A DNA stretch of 64,000 nt from Flavihumibacter sp. ZG627 (GTDB lineage: Bacteria > Bacteroidota > Bacteroidia > Chitinophagales > Chitinophagaceae), in NCBI RefSeq assembly GCF_000814325.1, contig NZ_JPHF01000001.1, positions 620,001-684,000 of the forward strand, read 5' to 3'. The translations under genes and the position numbers were made by a program. This document shows positions 1-8,321 of the stretch, piece after piece. The notes beneath the pieces are model-generated. The model did not search any database. It worked only from the letters and a program-made list of their open reading frames with translations, and was not told the DNA's origin. The number at the start of each line of letters is the position of its first letter. Position 1 is the first letter of the stretch.

Positions 1-71
1 CAACTGGTGTTGAGGTAATGCCATTCCCGGCATCAAAACGTGCAACTCTTCACTTATCCATTGATTTCTAA
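1..71 (+). CDS. 3' end of a SusC-like TonB-dependent outer-membrane protein (partial)
   Basis: The first bases form an open frame (first full codon at base 3) ending in TAA at 69-71. The 22 visible residues end in LHLSIDF. Alternating hydrophobic residues with a terminal Phe are the classic last strand of an outer-membrane beta-barrel, and the next gene is susD-like, whose usual upstream partner is SusC. The SusC assignment therefore rests on context plus a short C-terminal signature; the body of the gene lies outside the window. SusC forms the TonB-driven channel capped by the SusD lipoprotein. Confidence 0.65.
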   Translation, partial: TGVEVMPFPASKRATLHLSIDF

Positions 72-75
72 AAAA

Positions 76-1392
76 ATGACCATGAAAAAGAACCTAATAA
101 TATTATGTTTCATCCTGGTTGCAAGCTGGGTACTGCCAGGATGTAAAAAGGAAATCGGTAACCTGAATAATCCGACAATTGAAGATTTCCTTGAAAATGC
201 CAGCAAACCGGAATTAAATAACCTTGTAACAGGTATCGAGGCAGGAATGCGAAACAATACCGTCATGTACCTTGATGTTGTTGGACTGATCGGCAGGGAG
301 ATGTATCGGTTCACTGCTGCGGATCCAAGATATCTGTCGGATCTGCTCGGGGCAGGTGATGCGCAACTCGATAATAACACCTTTTACCTGACAAACCCTT
401 GGGGTTCAAGGTACAGAGTAGTGAAAAATTGTAACATACTCATCGAAGCAGCTACCAATTCTTCTTTACTTACTGAGGAGGAACGCAGAGGTTACTTAGG
501 GTTTGCAAAGACCATTAAGGCCTACCAGTTATTGCTGAATCTTAACCTGACCTATACTAATGGCATTCGGGTGGATGTTGCGGATCCGGATAATCTGGGA
601 CCAATTCTTGGATATGATGAGTCGCTTGCCGCCATTGCCGCTCTTCTTGATGAAGGCAAGGCTGATATTGAGGCAGGCGTGGAAGCATATGAGCTAACAT
701 CCGGATATAATATCAATGATTTCCCTGTAAGCATGCTTGAACTGAATCGCGCATTTGCTGCCCGGGTAGCTGCTTATGCTGAAGAATGGGGAACTGTACT
801 TTCTGCACTTGAGGATTCCTTTTTGGATCTGAATGGTGATTTCTATGGGGGTGCCTATCATGTATATTCCACTTCATCGGGTGATGTACTTAACCCGGCT
901 TTTGTGAGACAGAATGAGGGTGGAGAACTAAGACTTGCGCATCCTGCCTACGATAACGATTTGCAGCCAGGTGATGACAGGATAGGAAAGGCAACTGAAC
1001 GAATAAACCCCGCCAGTTCCAGTGACCTAACTGGTGACCGCGATGTTTGGGTGTATACCAGTTCTACAGCACCCATTCCAATGATAAGAAATGAAGAGCT
1101 TATACTTTTATACGCAGAGGCAAAAGTACAATCTGGTGCTGCTGGCTTTGAAGATGCGGTAGAAGCCATTAACATCATAAGGCAGGGTCATAATCTTCCT
1201 GTTTATGCAGGAGCGCTTAACCAGGCAGCTCTAATCAACGAGATCCTTTACCACCGCCGCTATTCCCTTTTCTTTGAGGGCCATAGGTGGGTTGATATGA
1301 GAAGGTATGACAGGCTCTCAGAGTTGCCAATTGATCGTACCGGTGATGATGTATGGACAGCCTTTCCATTACCATTAACCGAAGTGGATTAA
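76..1392 (+). CDS. SusD/RagB-family nutrient-binding outer-membrane lipoprotein
   Basis: 438 residues. A short hydrophobic signal ends in the lipobox LPGC, so the mature protein is a lipoprotein, expected on the outer surface of the outer membrane. The C-terminal region carries the SusD-family block EGHRWVDMRRYDRL. The gene begins 4 bases after the stop of the SusC-like gene, so the two are probably translated together. Start codons at 76 and 82 are equally plausible; an upstream GTG at 40 lies inside the preceding gene. At about 440 residues it is shorter than many SusD proteins (commonly 500 or more). The ligand is unknown: no glycoside hydrolase, peptidase or sensor is visible nearby, so this need not be a polysaccharide locus. 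Confidence 0.88.
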   Translation: MTMKKNLIILCFILVASWVLPGCKKEIGNLNNPTIEDFLENASKPELNNLVTGIEAGMRNNTVMYLDVVGLIGREMYRFTAADPRYLSDLLGAGDAQLDNNTFYLTNPWGSRYRVVKNCNILIEAATNSSLLTEEERRGYLGFAKTIKAYQLLLNLNLTYTNGIRVDVADPDNLGPILGYDESLAAIAALLDEGKADIEAGVEAYELTSGYNINDFPVSMLELNRAFAARVAAYAEEWGTVLSALEDSFLDLNGDFYGGAYHVYSTSSGDVLNPAFVRQNEGGELRLAHPAYDNDLQPGDDRIGKATERINPASSSDLTGDRDVWVYTSSTAPIPMIRNEELILLYAEAKVQSGAAGFEDAVEAINIIRQGHNLPVYAGALNQAALINEILYHRRYSLFFEGHRWVDMRRYDRLSELPIDRTGDDVWTAFPLPLTEVD

Positions 1393-1415
1393 AATTTAAA
1401 AAACTCGCATATCAG

Positions 1416-1447
1416 AAAAGGGACTTCCGGAGGAGTCCCTTTTTTTT
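1416..1447 (+). terminator. Rho-independent terminator of the SusC/SusD operon
   Basis: A GGGACT/AGTCCC stem flanked by AAAA on the left and a run of eight T on the right, 24 bases after the susD stop. Confidence 0.85.
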
Positions 1448-1473
1448 ATTCTTATCAAGTGAATAGATTGTAG

Positions 1474-1632
1474 CGCAAACTGATGTACATGGAAGGCCAT
1501 CGTTGGTTTGATATGAGAAGGTATGAGAAACTGGCAAAATTGCCCCTTGATAAAGCAAGCCATTCAGTATATACACAATTTGCCATACCAAAAGCAGAAT
1601 CCGACTGGGATAGTGTATATCCATGTGAATAA
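1474..1632 (+). pseudogene. Remnant of a second SusD C-terminus
   Basis: This frame encodes about 52 residues containing MEGHRWFDMRRYEKLAKLPLD and ends in TAA at 1630-1632. It aligns with the C-terminus of the intact SusD just upstream (FEGHRWVDMRRYDRLSELPID). Both stops are followed by similar AT-rich sequence (TAAAATTTAA) and then a terminator. The frame is closed by a TAG at 1471-1473 and has no signal peptide or N-terminal domains, so it is a 3' leftover of a paralogous susD after deletion or recombination. Confidence 0.8.
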
Positions 1633-1660
1633 AATTTAAGATTGGAGTTTAGGTTTAATA

Positions 1661-1689
1661 GGGGTGTCTCCAATGAGGCGCCCCTTTTT
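1661..1689 (+). terminator. Terminator following the SusD remnant
   Basis: GGGGTGTCTC pairs with GAGGCGCCCC (ten pairs, two of them G-T, loop CAAT), followed by TTTTT. It sits about 30 bases after the remnant stop, as the first terminator does after the intact gene, which fits a duplicated gene plus terminator. Confidence 0.8.
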
Positions 1690-1733
1690 ATAGCCCATGC
1701 ATTATTGAGTTTTTTATTTGCTTACGTTACGCC

Positions 1734-1741
1734 TATTTTTG
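1734..1741 (+). promoter_or_regulatory. Probable -7 element of the purA promoter
   Basis: TATTTTTG matches the Bacteroidota -7 consensus TAnnTTTG and lies 36 bases before the purA ATG, downstream of the last terminator. I do not see a well-spaced -33 TTG, so only the -7 part is called. Confidence 0.45.
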
Positions 1742-1777
1742 CAGCCTGATTATCAGCAAGCATTCAAAAATCAATAC

Positions 1778-3040
1778 ATGGTAGACGCAATTTTAGGCCT
1801 CCAGTGGGGCGACGAGGGAAAGGGTAAGATAGTAGATTATTTTGCCCCCCAATATGATATCATTGCACGTTTCCAGGGAGGGCCCAATGCGGGGCATACA
1901 CTCTATGTAGAAGGCAAAAAAGTTGTACTGCACCAGATTCCATCAGGCGTCTTTCATCCACATACCGTTAACCTGATAGGCAATGGAGTTGTTCTTGACC
2001 CCGTTACGCTAAAACGCGAATGTGAAACGGTTGCCGGCTTTGGAGTAGATGTTCGCAAGAACATGTTTATTTCTCATCGCACACATTTAATCCTTCCTAC
2101 GCATCGTGCCCTTGATAAAGCATCGGAATTGCAGAAGGGAAATGATAAGATCGGTTCCACCCTCAAAGGTATTGGTCCCGCTTACATGGATAAAACTGGT
2201 CGTAACGGATTAAGAGTAGGAGACCTTCTTGATAAAAACTTTACCACTTCTTATATCCGTCTTCGTCTCAAGCACCAGCGGATGCTTGACAGCATGGGTT
2301 TCCAGGAAGATATCACGCCTTGGGAAGAAGAATTTTTTGATGCGATTGAATTCCTCCGTAGCCTCAATGTTGTAAATGGAGAATATTTCATCAATGAAAG
2401 TATCGTTGCCGGTAAGAAAGTTCTTGCAGAAGGCGCACAGGGAAGTATGCTGGATATTGATTTTGGTACTTTTCCTTTTGTAACTTCTTCCAATACAACT
2501 ACTTCAGGCGTATGTAACGGGCTAGGTGTGGCACCACAGAAAATAAGGGATGTTATGGGCGTTACAAAAGCCTATTGTACCCGTGTTGGCAGTGGCCCAT
2601 TCCCCACAGAATTGCATGATGCGGTGGGTGAAGAATTAAGGAAACTGGGCAATGAATTCGGAGCTACAACCGGTCGCCCACGCCGCTGTGGCTGGATCGA
2701 TCTGATTGCACTGAAATATGCCTGCATGATCAATGGTGTCACGAAGGTGATCATGACAAAAGCTGATGTGCTCGATAAATTTGAAACACTGGAAGTATGT
2801 ACTGCATATAAGGTTGACGGAAAGGAATCCGAATGTGTACCTTTCCAGATGACAAGGCATCAGATAGAACCAGTTTTGCGTTCCTTCCAGGGTTGGAGTA
2901 CTGATACTACTGAAGTAAAAAAACATGCTGACTTACCTGTAAAAATGAAGGAATACGTAGATTACATAAACAAGTTTATTGGTGTGGATGTATCACATAT
3001 TTCTAACGGACCTGGTCGCGACCAGATTGTAATTGTATAA
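1778..3040 (+). CDS. purA: Adenylosuccinate synthetase
   Basis: Catalyses IMP + aspartate + GTP to adenylosuccinate, the first committed step from IMP to AMP, in the cytoplasm. 420 residues, normal length. The ATG at 1778 gives the expected N-terminus: GDEGKGK at residues 11-17, the catalytic Asp equivalent D12, and GHTLY with the catalytic His equivalent H40 (Asp13 and His41 in E. coli). The later VGSGPFPTEL and TTGRPRRCGWID blocks are intact. A longer frame from a TTG at 1718 is rejected because it would start inside the promoter region and adds no conserved residues. It is followed by the acidic-protein gene and pabB on the same strand. Confidence 0.97.
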   Translation: MVDAILGLQWGDEGKGKIVDYFAPQYDIIARFQGGPNAGHTLYVEGKKVVLHQIPSGVFHPHTVNLIGNGVVLDPVTLKRECETVAGFGVDVRKNMFISHRTHLILPTHRALDKASELQKGNDKIGSTLKGIGPAYMDKTGRNGLRVGDLLDKNFTTSYIRLRLKHQRMLDSMGFQEDITPWEEEFFDAIEFLRSLNVVNGEYFINESIVAGKKVLAEGAQGSMLDIDFGTFPFVTSSNTTTSGVCNGLGVAPQKIRDVMGVTKAYCTRVGSGPFPTELHDAVGEELRKLGNEFGATTGRPRRCGWIDLIALKYACMINGVTKVIMTKADVLDKFETLEVCTAYKVDGKESECVPFQMTRHQIEPVLRSFQGWSTDTTEVKKHADLPVKMKEYVDYINKFIGVDVSHISNGPGRDQIVIV

Positions 3041-3125
3041 GGGCCAACTGTTTTAAAAATATTTTTTAAAAATTTGGTCATTTAAAAAGAACCTTGAAAT
3101 TTTACACCGTAATCCATTATGAGTT

Positions 3126-3557
3126 ATGGCTGCTAAACCTGATAATAAAAAGACTACCCGCACGCCTGCTGAAAAAGCAGACGAGCCAGTGAAGAAAGCA
3201 TCTTCGAAATCTAAAAAGAAAGAAGAGGATGAGGATGATGACCTTGAAGATGATGAGGAAACTCCGAAAGCATCTGCCAGGAAATCAGCTAAAGCTTCAA
3301 AATCTAAAACCGATGAGGATGAGGAAGATGAAGATGAGGCCATCGAAGAAGATGATGATTGGGAGAAGGTAGAAGAAGAAGATACCTGGGATCCGGATTT
3401 TGAAGAATTCGATCTTCCCAAATCAAAAACCAAGAAAGGTCCTGCTCCCGGCAAGAAAGGGGGTAAGGATGAAGAGGATCTTGGTATCGATGATGAATTC
3501 AAAGAACTGGACCTGTTTAATGATTCCGGCTTTGATGATGACGATGATGATTTTTAA
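3126..3557 (+). CDS. Small highly acidic low-complexity protein of unknown function
   Basis: 143 residues. The first 35 are rich in Lys and Ala (repeated KK, KSKKK), followed by long Glu/Asp runs interrupted by Lys/Ser patches. The last third has DWEKVEEEDTWDPDFEEFDLP and a second conserved-looking block DLGIDDEFKELDLFND before a terminal D6-F tail. No fold, signal peptide or membrane segment is visible; it is probably disordered. The tryptophan- and phenylalanine-containing blocks separated by charged linkers look like short binding motifs. It lies between purA and pabB on the same strand, 8 bases before pabB, so it is probably co-transcribed. Composition (a Lys-rich head resembling histone-tail sequences, plus an acidic body) suggests binding to a basic protein or to nucleic acid; this is inference. 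Confidence 0.75.
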   Translation: MAAKPDNKKTTRTPAEKADEPVKKASSKSKKKEEDEDDDLEDDEETPKASARKSAKASKSKTDEDEEDEDEAIEEDDDWEKVEEEDTWDPDFEEFDLPKSKTKKGPAPGKKGGKDEEDLGIDDEFKELDLFNDSGFDDDDDDF

Positions 3558-3565
3558 TTATTATT

Positions 3566-4858
3566 ATGAGTAATGCTGCCGGGCGGTCGTTTAAGTCTTA
3601 TGCCCTGACCGTAACTCCAGCTTTAAAATTGCAGATGTTGAATTGGGTCAGCCAGTTCAACATTTGTTGTTTTATGGATAGCCATCAGTACGGCGGCATA
3701 CAGAGCAGTTTTGAATGTTTAGTAGCTGGTGGTGCCTGGAAATGGATCAAACTTTCTGCCGGCAATGCTTTTGGCATGTTACAAGCCTTCAGCAAGCAGC
3801 AAAGTGACTGGCTTTTTGGTCATTTCGGATTTGATCTTAAACAGGAAACCTGCAACTCTCCTTCATTATTATACGACCCTCTTGGTTTCCCGGATTGCTA
3901 TTTTTTTGTTCCCGAACATCTGCTTCTTGTTTCCGGGAACGAGGTAAAGATCAGCAGTTATTCATTAGATGAAGACGGCCTGTTTCGTGATATCCTTAAT
4001 ACAAAAATAAAAACGGGTAACCATTCTAAAATCATTCTTTCTCCTGCCATGAGTCGTGAAGATTATATCAGCAGGGTAGAAATCTTAAAAGCACATATAC
4101 ATAGGGGTGATTGTTATGAGATCAATTTTTGCCAGGAGTTTTTTGCGGAAAATGTAATGGTTGATCCCGTATTACTTTTCAGAAAATTGGCAGAAGTTTC
4201 ACCTAATCCCTTTTCAGCTTATTATAAGATTGATAGTCTTCATTTGCTTTGTGCCAGTCCGGAAAGATACCTGCGTGTAAAAGATGGAAGGGTGATTTCC
4301 CAACCCATCAAAGGAACTGCAGTGCGAGATCACCTGAATGAAAAACATGACATGGATCTGGCAGAAGAACTTAGCGCCAATCCCAAAGAACGATCTGAAA
4401 ATGTAATGGTTGTTGATCTTGTTCGTAATGATCTCTCCCGGGTTTGTGATGCGGGCTCCGTACAGGTTGATGAACTATTCGGCGTTTACAGTTTTCCGCA
4501 GGTTCACCAGATGATATCTACTATCAGCGGAAAACTTGCATCGGGTAAGAATTGGATTGATGCTGTTGAAGCCAGTTTTCCGATGGGTTCCATGACCGGC
4601 GCTCCCAAGAGTAAAGTTCTTGAACTTATTGAGCGATATGAGTTGGTGCGTCGGGGACTATTTTCAGGTGCCCTTGGTTATTGCAGTCCTGCGGGCGATG
4701 CTGATTTTAATGTTGTTATAAGGAGTATTCTCTATAATGATCAAAATCAATACCTCTCCTGTCTTTTTGGTTCCGGCATCACCTGGTACGCAGACCCTGA
4801 AAAGGAATATGAAGAATGCCTGCTAAAAGCAATGGCAATAAAAAAAGTGCTGGAATGA
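3566..4858 (+). CDS. pabB: Aminodeoxychorismate synthase component I
   Basis: 430 residues of the chorismate-utilising family (TrpE/PabB/MenF). The C-terminal domain (about 165-425) carries the signature blocks ERSENVMVVDLVRNDL, FPMGSMTGAPK and the Gly/Glu-rich end. PIKGT at 247-251 with K249 is the PabB type; anthranilate synthases have Ala at this lysine, which is why I call PabB rather than TrpE. It converts chorismate plus ammonia to 4-amino-4-deoxychorismate for folate synthesis and would need a glutaminase partner (PabA/TrpG), not in this window. Its last codons form one arm of a terminator hairpin. Confidence 0.88.
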   Translation: MSNAAGRSFKSYALTVTPALKLQMLNWVSQFNICCFMDSHQYGGIQSSFECLVAGGAWKWIKLSAGNAFGMLQAFSKQQSDWLFGHFGFDLKQETCNSPSLLYDPLGFPDCYFFVPEHLLLVSGNEVKISSYSLDEDGLFRDILNTKIKTGNHSKIILSPAMSREDYISRVEILKAHIHRGDCYEINFCQEFFAENVMVDPVLLFRKLAEVSPNPFSAYYKIDSLHLLCASPERYLRVKDGRVISQPIKGTAVRDHLNEKHDMDLAEELSANPKERSENVMVVDLVRNDLSRVCDAGSVQVDELFGVYSFPQVHQMISTISGKLASGKNWIDAVEASFPMGSMTGAPKSKVLELIERYELVRRGLFSGALGYCSPAGDADFNVVIRSILYNDQNQYLSCLFGSGITWYADPEKEYEECLLKAMAIKKVLE

Positions 4859-4871
4859 TACCAGCACTTTT
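4843..4871. terminator. Bidirectional terminator overlapping the pabB stop codon
   Basis: AAAAGTGCTGG and CCAGCACTTTT form a perfect 11-bp stem with the 7-base loop AATGATA. The pabB stop TGA (4856-4858) is in the loop, so the left arm is coding sequence. A-rich and T-rich edges make it usable from both strands; the convergent transglycosylase gene ends 20 bases further on. Confidence 0.85.
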
Positions 4872-4891
4872 AAGCTTAAAATTCAGGATAA

Positions 4892-5992
4892 CTATTTAAG
4901 AATACCAGTTTGCTTTCTGTTAGTGGCCGATCCATCATTCATTACAGCTGCGCTGCTCAGTAGAACCTGTACTGATTCCTGAAGAATATTATACTTGCTT
5001 GCATTGAACATCTCCATCTTTTCAACCGGAAGTTTCATTTCATAGCTGTTGGTAGTGCTTGACATTACCTTATCAAAGTCGGGATTGAAACGGTTGAAAT
5101 CACCCAGGTCCATAACGATGTGTTTAGCGATAACGGCAGATTGATACTTGCCGGAAACCTGTTGGTTCTTAGACCCATCTTCTTCTTCTTTTGTTATTTT
5201 CCGATGGAACGCATAAAGGTGAGGGCCATAATGCGCCTTGGTTTCTGCTTTCGTAAGAGTGGTTAACCCTCCCTGCCCTTCAAAAATATAGTGCGTACCG
5301 ATAAATTTTTTAACGTGGTTACGCGTTTCAGCGGGAAGGTAATACTGAAGATCCCAGAAATTTCGGCTGCCGCTTCTAGCGATAGCTTTCTGAACATTAC
5401 CCGGACCGGCATTATATGCTGCAATTACCAGGAGCCAGTCGCCATAAATTTTGTACAGGTCTTTCAGGTAGAGAGCGGCAGCATTTGTGCTCTTTAAATA
5501 ATTTTTTCTTTCATCTACCTTGCCATTTACTTTCAGACCCATTGTAATAGCTGTTGGTTTCATAAACTGCCAGGGGCCTACCGCCCCCATATGGGATACA
5601 GCTCCTGATTTCAATTTAGATTCGATAACAGCCAGGTACTTTAATTCGCGCGGGAGACCATGCTTACGAAAAACCCCATCCATCATATTAAAATAAGGAC
5701 GAGCCCATGATTTGAGATCCTGTAATGACTTGGTGTTTTTTTCAATGTAATCTTCCACAAAATTTACTGCCCTGGGATTTAGCCTGGGAGCATTGGAAGT
5801 ATTTGTTCCATCTTCTTCAAAAAGATCAGAGATCTTTTGGGTAGGAGTTGCTGCCTTCAAAGTATTGTCAGCAGCGTTTTCAACGGTGGTATCAGCTATT
5901 GCCGGACCACTGGTAGGATTCGTTGTTTCCTGGGCAACGGAGAAGCCAAGTGACACCACAAGGATGGCACCTAACATGAGAAATTTTTTCAT
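4892..5992 (-). CDS. MltD-like membrane-associated lytic transglycosylase
   Basis: 366 residues. The N-terminal MKKFLMLGAILVVSLGFSVAQ is a cleavable signal peptide, so the enzyme acts in the periplasm. An SLT domain (about 105-250) has the catalytic Glu in AVIESKLKSGA (E124), the GAVGPWQFMKPTA block and AAYNAGPGNV, typical of family 1D (MltD) enzymes, which cleave the MurNAc-GlcNAc bond of peptidoglycan with formation of anhydro-MurNAc. The LysM repeats of E. coli MltD are absent; the last 110 residues are of unknown fold. It is the last gene of a minus-strand run and ends at a bidirectional terminator. Confidence 0.88.
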   Translation of the reverse strand: MKKFLMLGAILVVSLGFSVAQETTNPTSGPAIADTTVENAADNTLKAATPTQKISDLFEEDGTNTSNAPRLNPRAVNFVEDYIEKNTKSLQDLKSWARPYFNMMDGVFRKHGLPRELKYLAVIESKLKSGAVSHMGAVGPWQFMKPTAITMGLKVNGKVDERKNYLKSTNAAALYLKDLYKIYGDWLLVIAAYNAGPGNVQKAIARSGSRNFWDLQYYLPAETRNHVKKFIGTHYIFEGQGGLTTLTKAETKAHYGPHLYAFHRKITKEEEDGSKNQQVSGKYQSAVIAKHIVMDLGDFNRFNPDFDKVMSSTTNSYEMKLPVEKMEMFNASKYNILQESVQVLLSSAAVMNDGSATNRKQTGILK

Positions 5993-6062
5993 GTTCCAGA
6001 TTTTCGTTCACAATTAATGAAAGCTTCTCAAAGGAGACTTTGGCCGGTTTTCAACGGAAGGA

Positions 6063-7538
6063 TTAATTCTTGTAATGCACCAGTAACTCTGAAACCTTAA
6101 GTAAAGATAATTCTTCAAATCGGTTTGTCATAGCCTGGAGGCCGTATGGCATACCATTACTGTGCCAAAAAATGGGGAGAGAAATGGCCGGAATGCCCGT
6201 TAAATTGGCAAAAACTGTGTAAATATCTCCAAGATACATTTCGATAGGATCGTCAGTTTTTTCGCCGAAACGGAAAGCTGTAGTGGGAGCAGTTGGACTA
6301 AGAATTACGTCGAAGTCCTTGAAAATCAATTGTGTTTGTTTGTATAGCTCCCGCCTTACCTGTTGGGCCTTGGTGAAGTAAGCATCATAATATCCGGCAC
6401 TCAGAACGAAGCTTCCCAGCATGATTCTTCGCTTTACTTCGGAGCCGAAACCGGCAGACCTATTATGTGCATAAAATTCTGATAAATCGGCTACTTTAAC
6501 ATCTTCACGCCGACCATATCGAACACCATCAAAGCGGGAGAGGTTGGAAGATGCTTCTGCGGTTGTTAGAATATAGTAAGTTGGAACGATATAATCAAGG
6601 TAGCTAAAATCGACTGCTGTAACCGTATGGCCCTCCCTTCGGAGCCGTTCAAAGTAATTTAGCAGGCTGGTTTTGATCTCGGGATCAAGGGATGGATGCT
6701 CAACAGCCTCTTTGAAGTATGCGAACTTTAGCGGTTCCAGGGATTTGCCACCATTATTTGAAATGTCAGCATCAAATCCTGACAAATTGGAGAAATAGGA
6801 TGGGACCGGTCTGTCAGCAACGGTGCTATCGAATTCGTCAGCCCCTGCGATAGTTTCCAGTACGAGGCCAATATCAGGCAGATTGTTGGCTAAAATGCCT
6901 ATCTGATCAAAAGAAGATGCATAAGCAATCAGACCGTATCGTGAAATACGACCATATGTTGGTTTGAGTCCAAAGATCCCACAGAAGTCGGCTGGCTGCC
7001 TTACTGAGCCTCCTGTATCTGTACCAAGGGTAACCATACAGAGCTTTGCCTGAACGGCTACAGCAGACCCCCCTGAAGAGCCCCCCGGAACACGATTGTT
7101 GTCCAGCGCATTTAAAACAGGACCATAACAGGAGTTTTCATTTGAGGATCCCATGGCGAATTCATCACAATTAAGTGTTCCAATTATGATTGCACCGGCA
7201 TCCAAAAGTTTCTGCACGGCACTGGCCGTATAGGGAGCTATAAAGTTTTCCAGCATCCGGGAGGAGGCACTGGTGCGAAAACCCTTGTAGCATAGAACAT
7301 CCTTAATACCAATCACTACTCCATGGAGGGGTAACAAATGGCCCGTGGCTGCGATTTCTTTATCAAGCCGGCTTGCTTCCTCCCTGGCAGATAGTTCAAA
7401 CACTTCAACGAAGGCATTCAGGTGTCTGTTTCGGGTGATTTGCTGCAAATAAAACTCCACTACCGCAGAGCAGGTAGTGGAGCCATTTTTCAATTCTTTA
7501 TGATATGCTGCTATTGATTCGTATTCAAACAAGACCAT
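6063..7538 (-). CDS. gatA: Aspartyl/glutamyl-tRNA amidotransferase subunit A
   Basis: 491 residues of the amidase-signature family. It releases ammonia from glutamine and feeds it to GatB for amidation of Glu-tRNA(Gln) or Asp-tRNA(Asn). From the ATG at 7538 the Ser-cisSer-Lys triad falls at K79 (GIKDV), S154 (PGGSSGGS) and S178 (GTDTGGSVRQPA), the same numbers as I recall for Staphylococcus aureus GatA, which supports this start over the TTG at 7556. gatB and gatC are not adjacent. tatA lies 69 bases upstream on the same strand. Confidence 0.95.
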   Translation of the reverse strand: MVLFEYESIAAYHKELKNGSTTCSAVVEFYLQQITRNRHLNAFVEVFELSAREEASRLDKEIAATGHLLPLHGVVIGIKDVLCYKGFRTSASSRMLENFIAPYTASAVQKLLDAGAIIIGTLNCDEFAMGSSNENSCYGPVLNALDNNRVPGGSSGGSAVAVQAKLCMVTLGTDTGGSVRQPADFCGIFGLKPTYGRISRYGLIAYASSFDQIGILANNLPDIGLVLETIAGADEFDSTVADRPVPSYFSNLSGFDADISNNGGKSLEPLKFAYFKEAVEHPSLDPEIKTSLLNYFERLRREGHTVTAVDFSYLDYIVPTYYILTTAEASSNLSRFDGVRYGRREDVKVADLSEFYAHNRSAGFGSEVKRRIMLGSFVLSAGYYDAYFTKAQQVRRELYKQTQLIFKDFDVILSPTAPTTAFRFGEKTDDPIEMYLGDIYTVFANLTGIPAISLPIFWHSNGMPYGLQAMTNRFEELSLLKVSELLVHYKN

Positions 7539-7607
7539 TGCGTTTCTAATGTTCAACTAAAGGGTAGATCCGGATTAATACCTTAGGACAACAGGCATCG
7601 AATTGAA

Positions 7608-7832
7608 TTAAGGTTGAGAGGAAGGAGTTTTTTCTTTTTCCTTGATCCCTTCTTCAATCTCTTGCTTCACATTGTTTTTTGCGTCCTGGAATTCACGGAT
7701 ACCACGACCCAGACCGCGCATCAGTTCAGGAATTTTCCTGCCACCGAACAAAAGTAATACAACCAGACCGATCAGGATCAGCTCGCTTCCGCCCGGCATT
7801 GAGATCAGTAAAAATGGATTAGCTTGTACCAT
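7608..7832 (-). CDS. tatA: Sec-independent protein translocase TatA/E
   Basis: 74 residues. A short periplasmic N-terminus, one membrane helix ([18 protein letters not shown]), the conserved [23 protein letters not shown] hinge and amphipathic helix (read as two blocks), then a charged tail rich in Lys and Glu: the complete TatA layout. TatA oligomers form the pathway for folded proteins recruited by TatC. tatC is not in the window. Confidence 0.95.
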   Translation of the reverse strand: MVQANPFLLISMPGGSELILIGLVVLLLFGGRKIPELMRGLGRGIREFQDAKNNVKQEIEEGIKEKEKTPSSQP

Positions 7833-8121
7833 GCCAAATGATTTAAGTTGTTTGTAAAGATACGATATTAATAAGGCAATAGTTTCAATAACAATTCATA
7901 AATGTGCAAACGATTTCGTTGATTTAAAATAATGCGGGCTGTCTGAAAATTAATCTCTGGTCACATTGTTCAGGATGCCCCGCAATCAATAAATCTGCGC
8001 TACGGTCCTGAGTCCATTTCTCTTCCATTATTAACCAAAATACCCCAATAGTGTTACCACTGTGCTATTCCCTGGATTTACCAGGATTGGTTGAAACATG
8101 CCTAAAAAAATTATTATGGTT
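7833..8121. other. Intergenic region upstream of tatA, no gene seen
   Basis: No plausible coding frame. It holds the tatA leader, with a degenerate -7-like TATCTTTA on the minus strand near 7855-7862, and a small CCTGG/CCAGG inverted repeat near 8071-8085. The adjoining 8122-8205 repeat array is listed separately. Confidence 0.5.
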
Positions 8122-8162
8122 GGGTTATCCCTGGGTTATGGTAGGGTTATCCCAGGGTATTT
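8122..8162 (+). repeat. Left half of an 11-bp repeat array (GGGTTATNNNN x3 plus a partial unit)
   Basis: Three consecutive 11-bp units (8122-8132, 8133-8143, 8144-8154) each begin GGGTTAT, followed by a partial GGGTATTT. The unit length is close to one helical turn. It is the inverted counterpart of the array at 8173-8205. Confidence 0.85.
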
Positions 8163-8172
8163 GTAGGCTTAA

Positions 8173-8205
8173 AACCCTAGGATAACCCTAGGATAACCCT
8201 AGGAT
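8173..8205 (-). repeat. Right half of the 11-bp repeat array (AACCCTAGGAT x3)
   Basis: Three identical tandem copies of AACCCTAGGAT. Read on the minus strand they become ATCCTAGGGTT units and match the left array at 8122-8162, with about 10 bases between the halves. The whole 8122-8205 block can fold into one long imperfect hairpin. It lies between tatA and the rplS terminator, outside any coding frame. Confidence 0.88.
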
Positions 8206-8321
8206 AGAGGATTGGATATAGTAGGTTAATACAGCTGAAAAATACCCAAACGACATATCAATTCCGGGAAAAACGGGAAAGTGTATTTCTATCCTGGTGT
8301 ATGAAAAAGAGTTGGAAACAC

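Noticed and set aside
1718-1777. Longer purA from TTG at 1718
   Set aside because: It would start inside the promoter element and adds residues not found before the conserved MVDAILGLQWGDEG start.
3053-3502. Ser-rich frame opposite the acidic protein gene
   Set aside because: It is the antisense of GAN/GAT codon runs (giving repeated Ser) and has no features of its own.
8122-8205. Possible CRISPR array
   Set aside because: The repeat unit is 11 bp, without spacers of 30 bp or more, and no cas gene is present.
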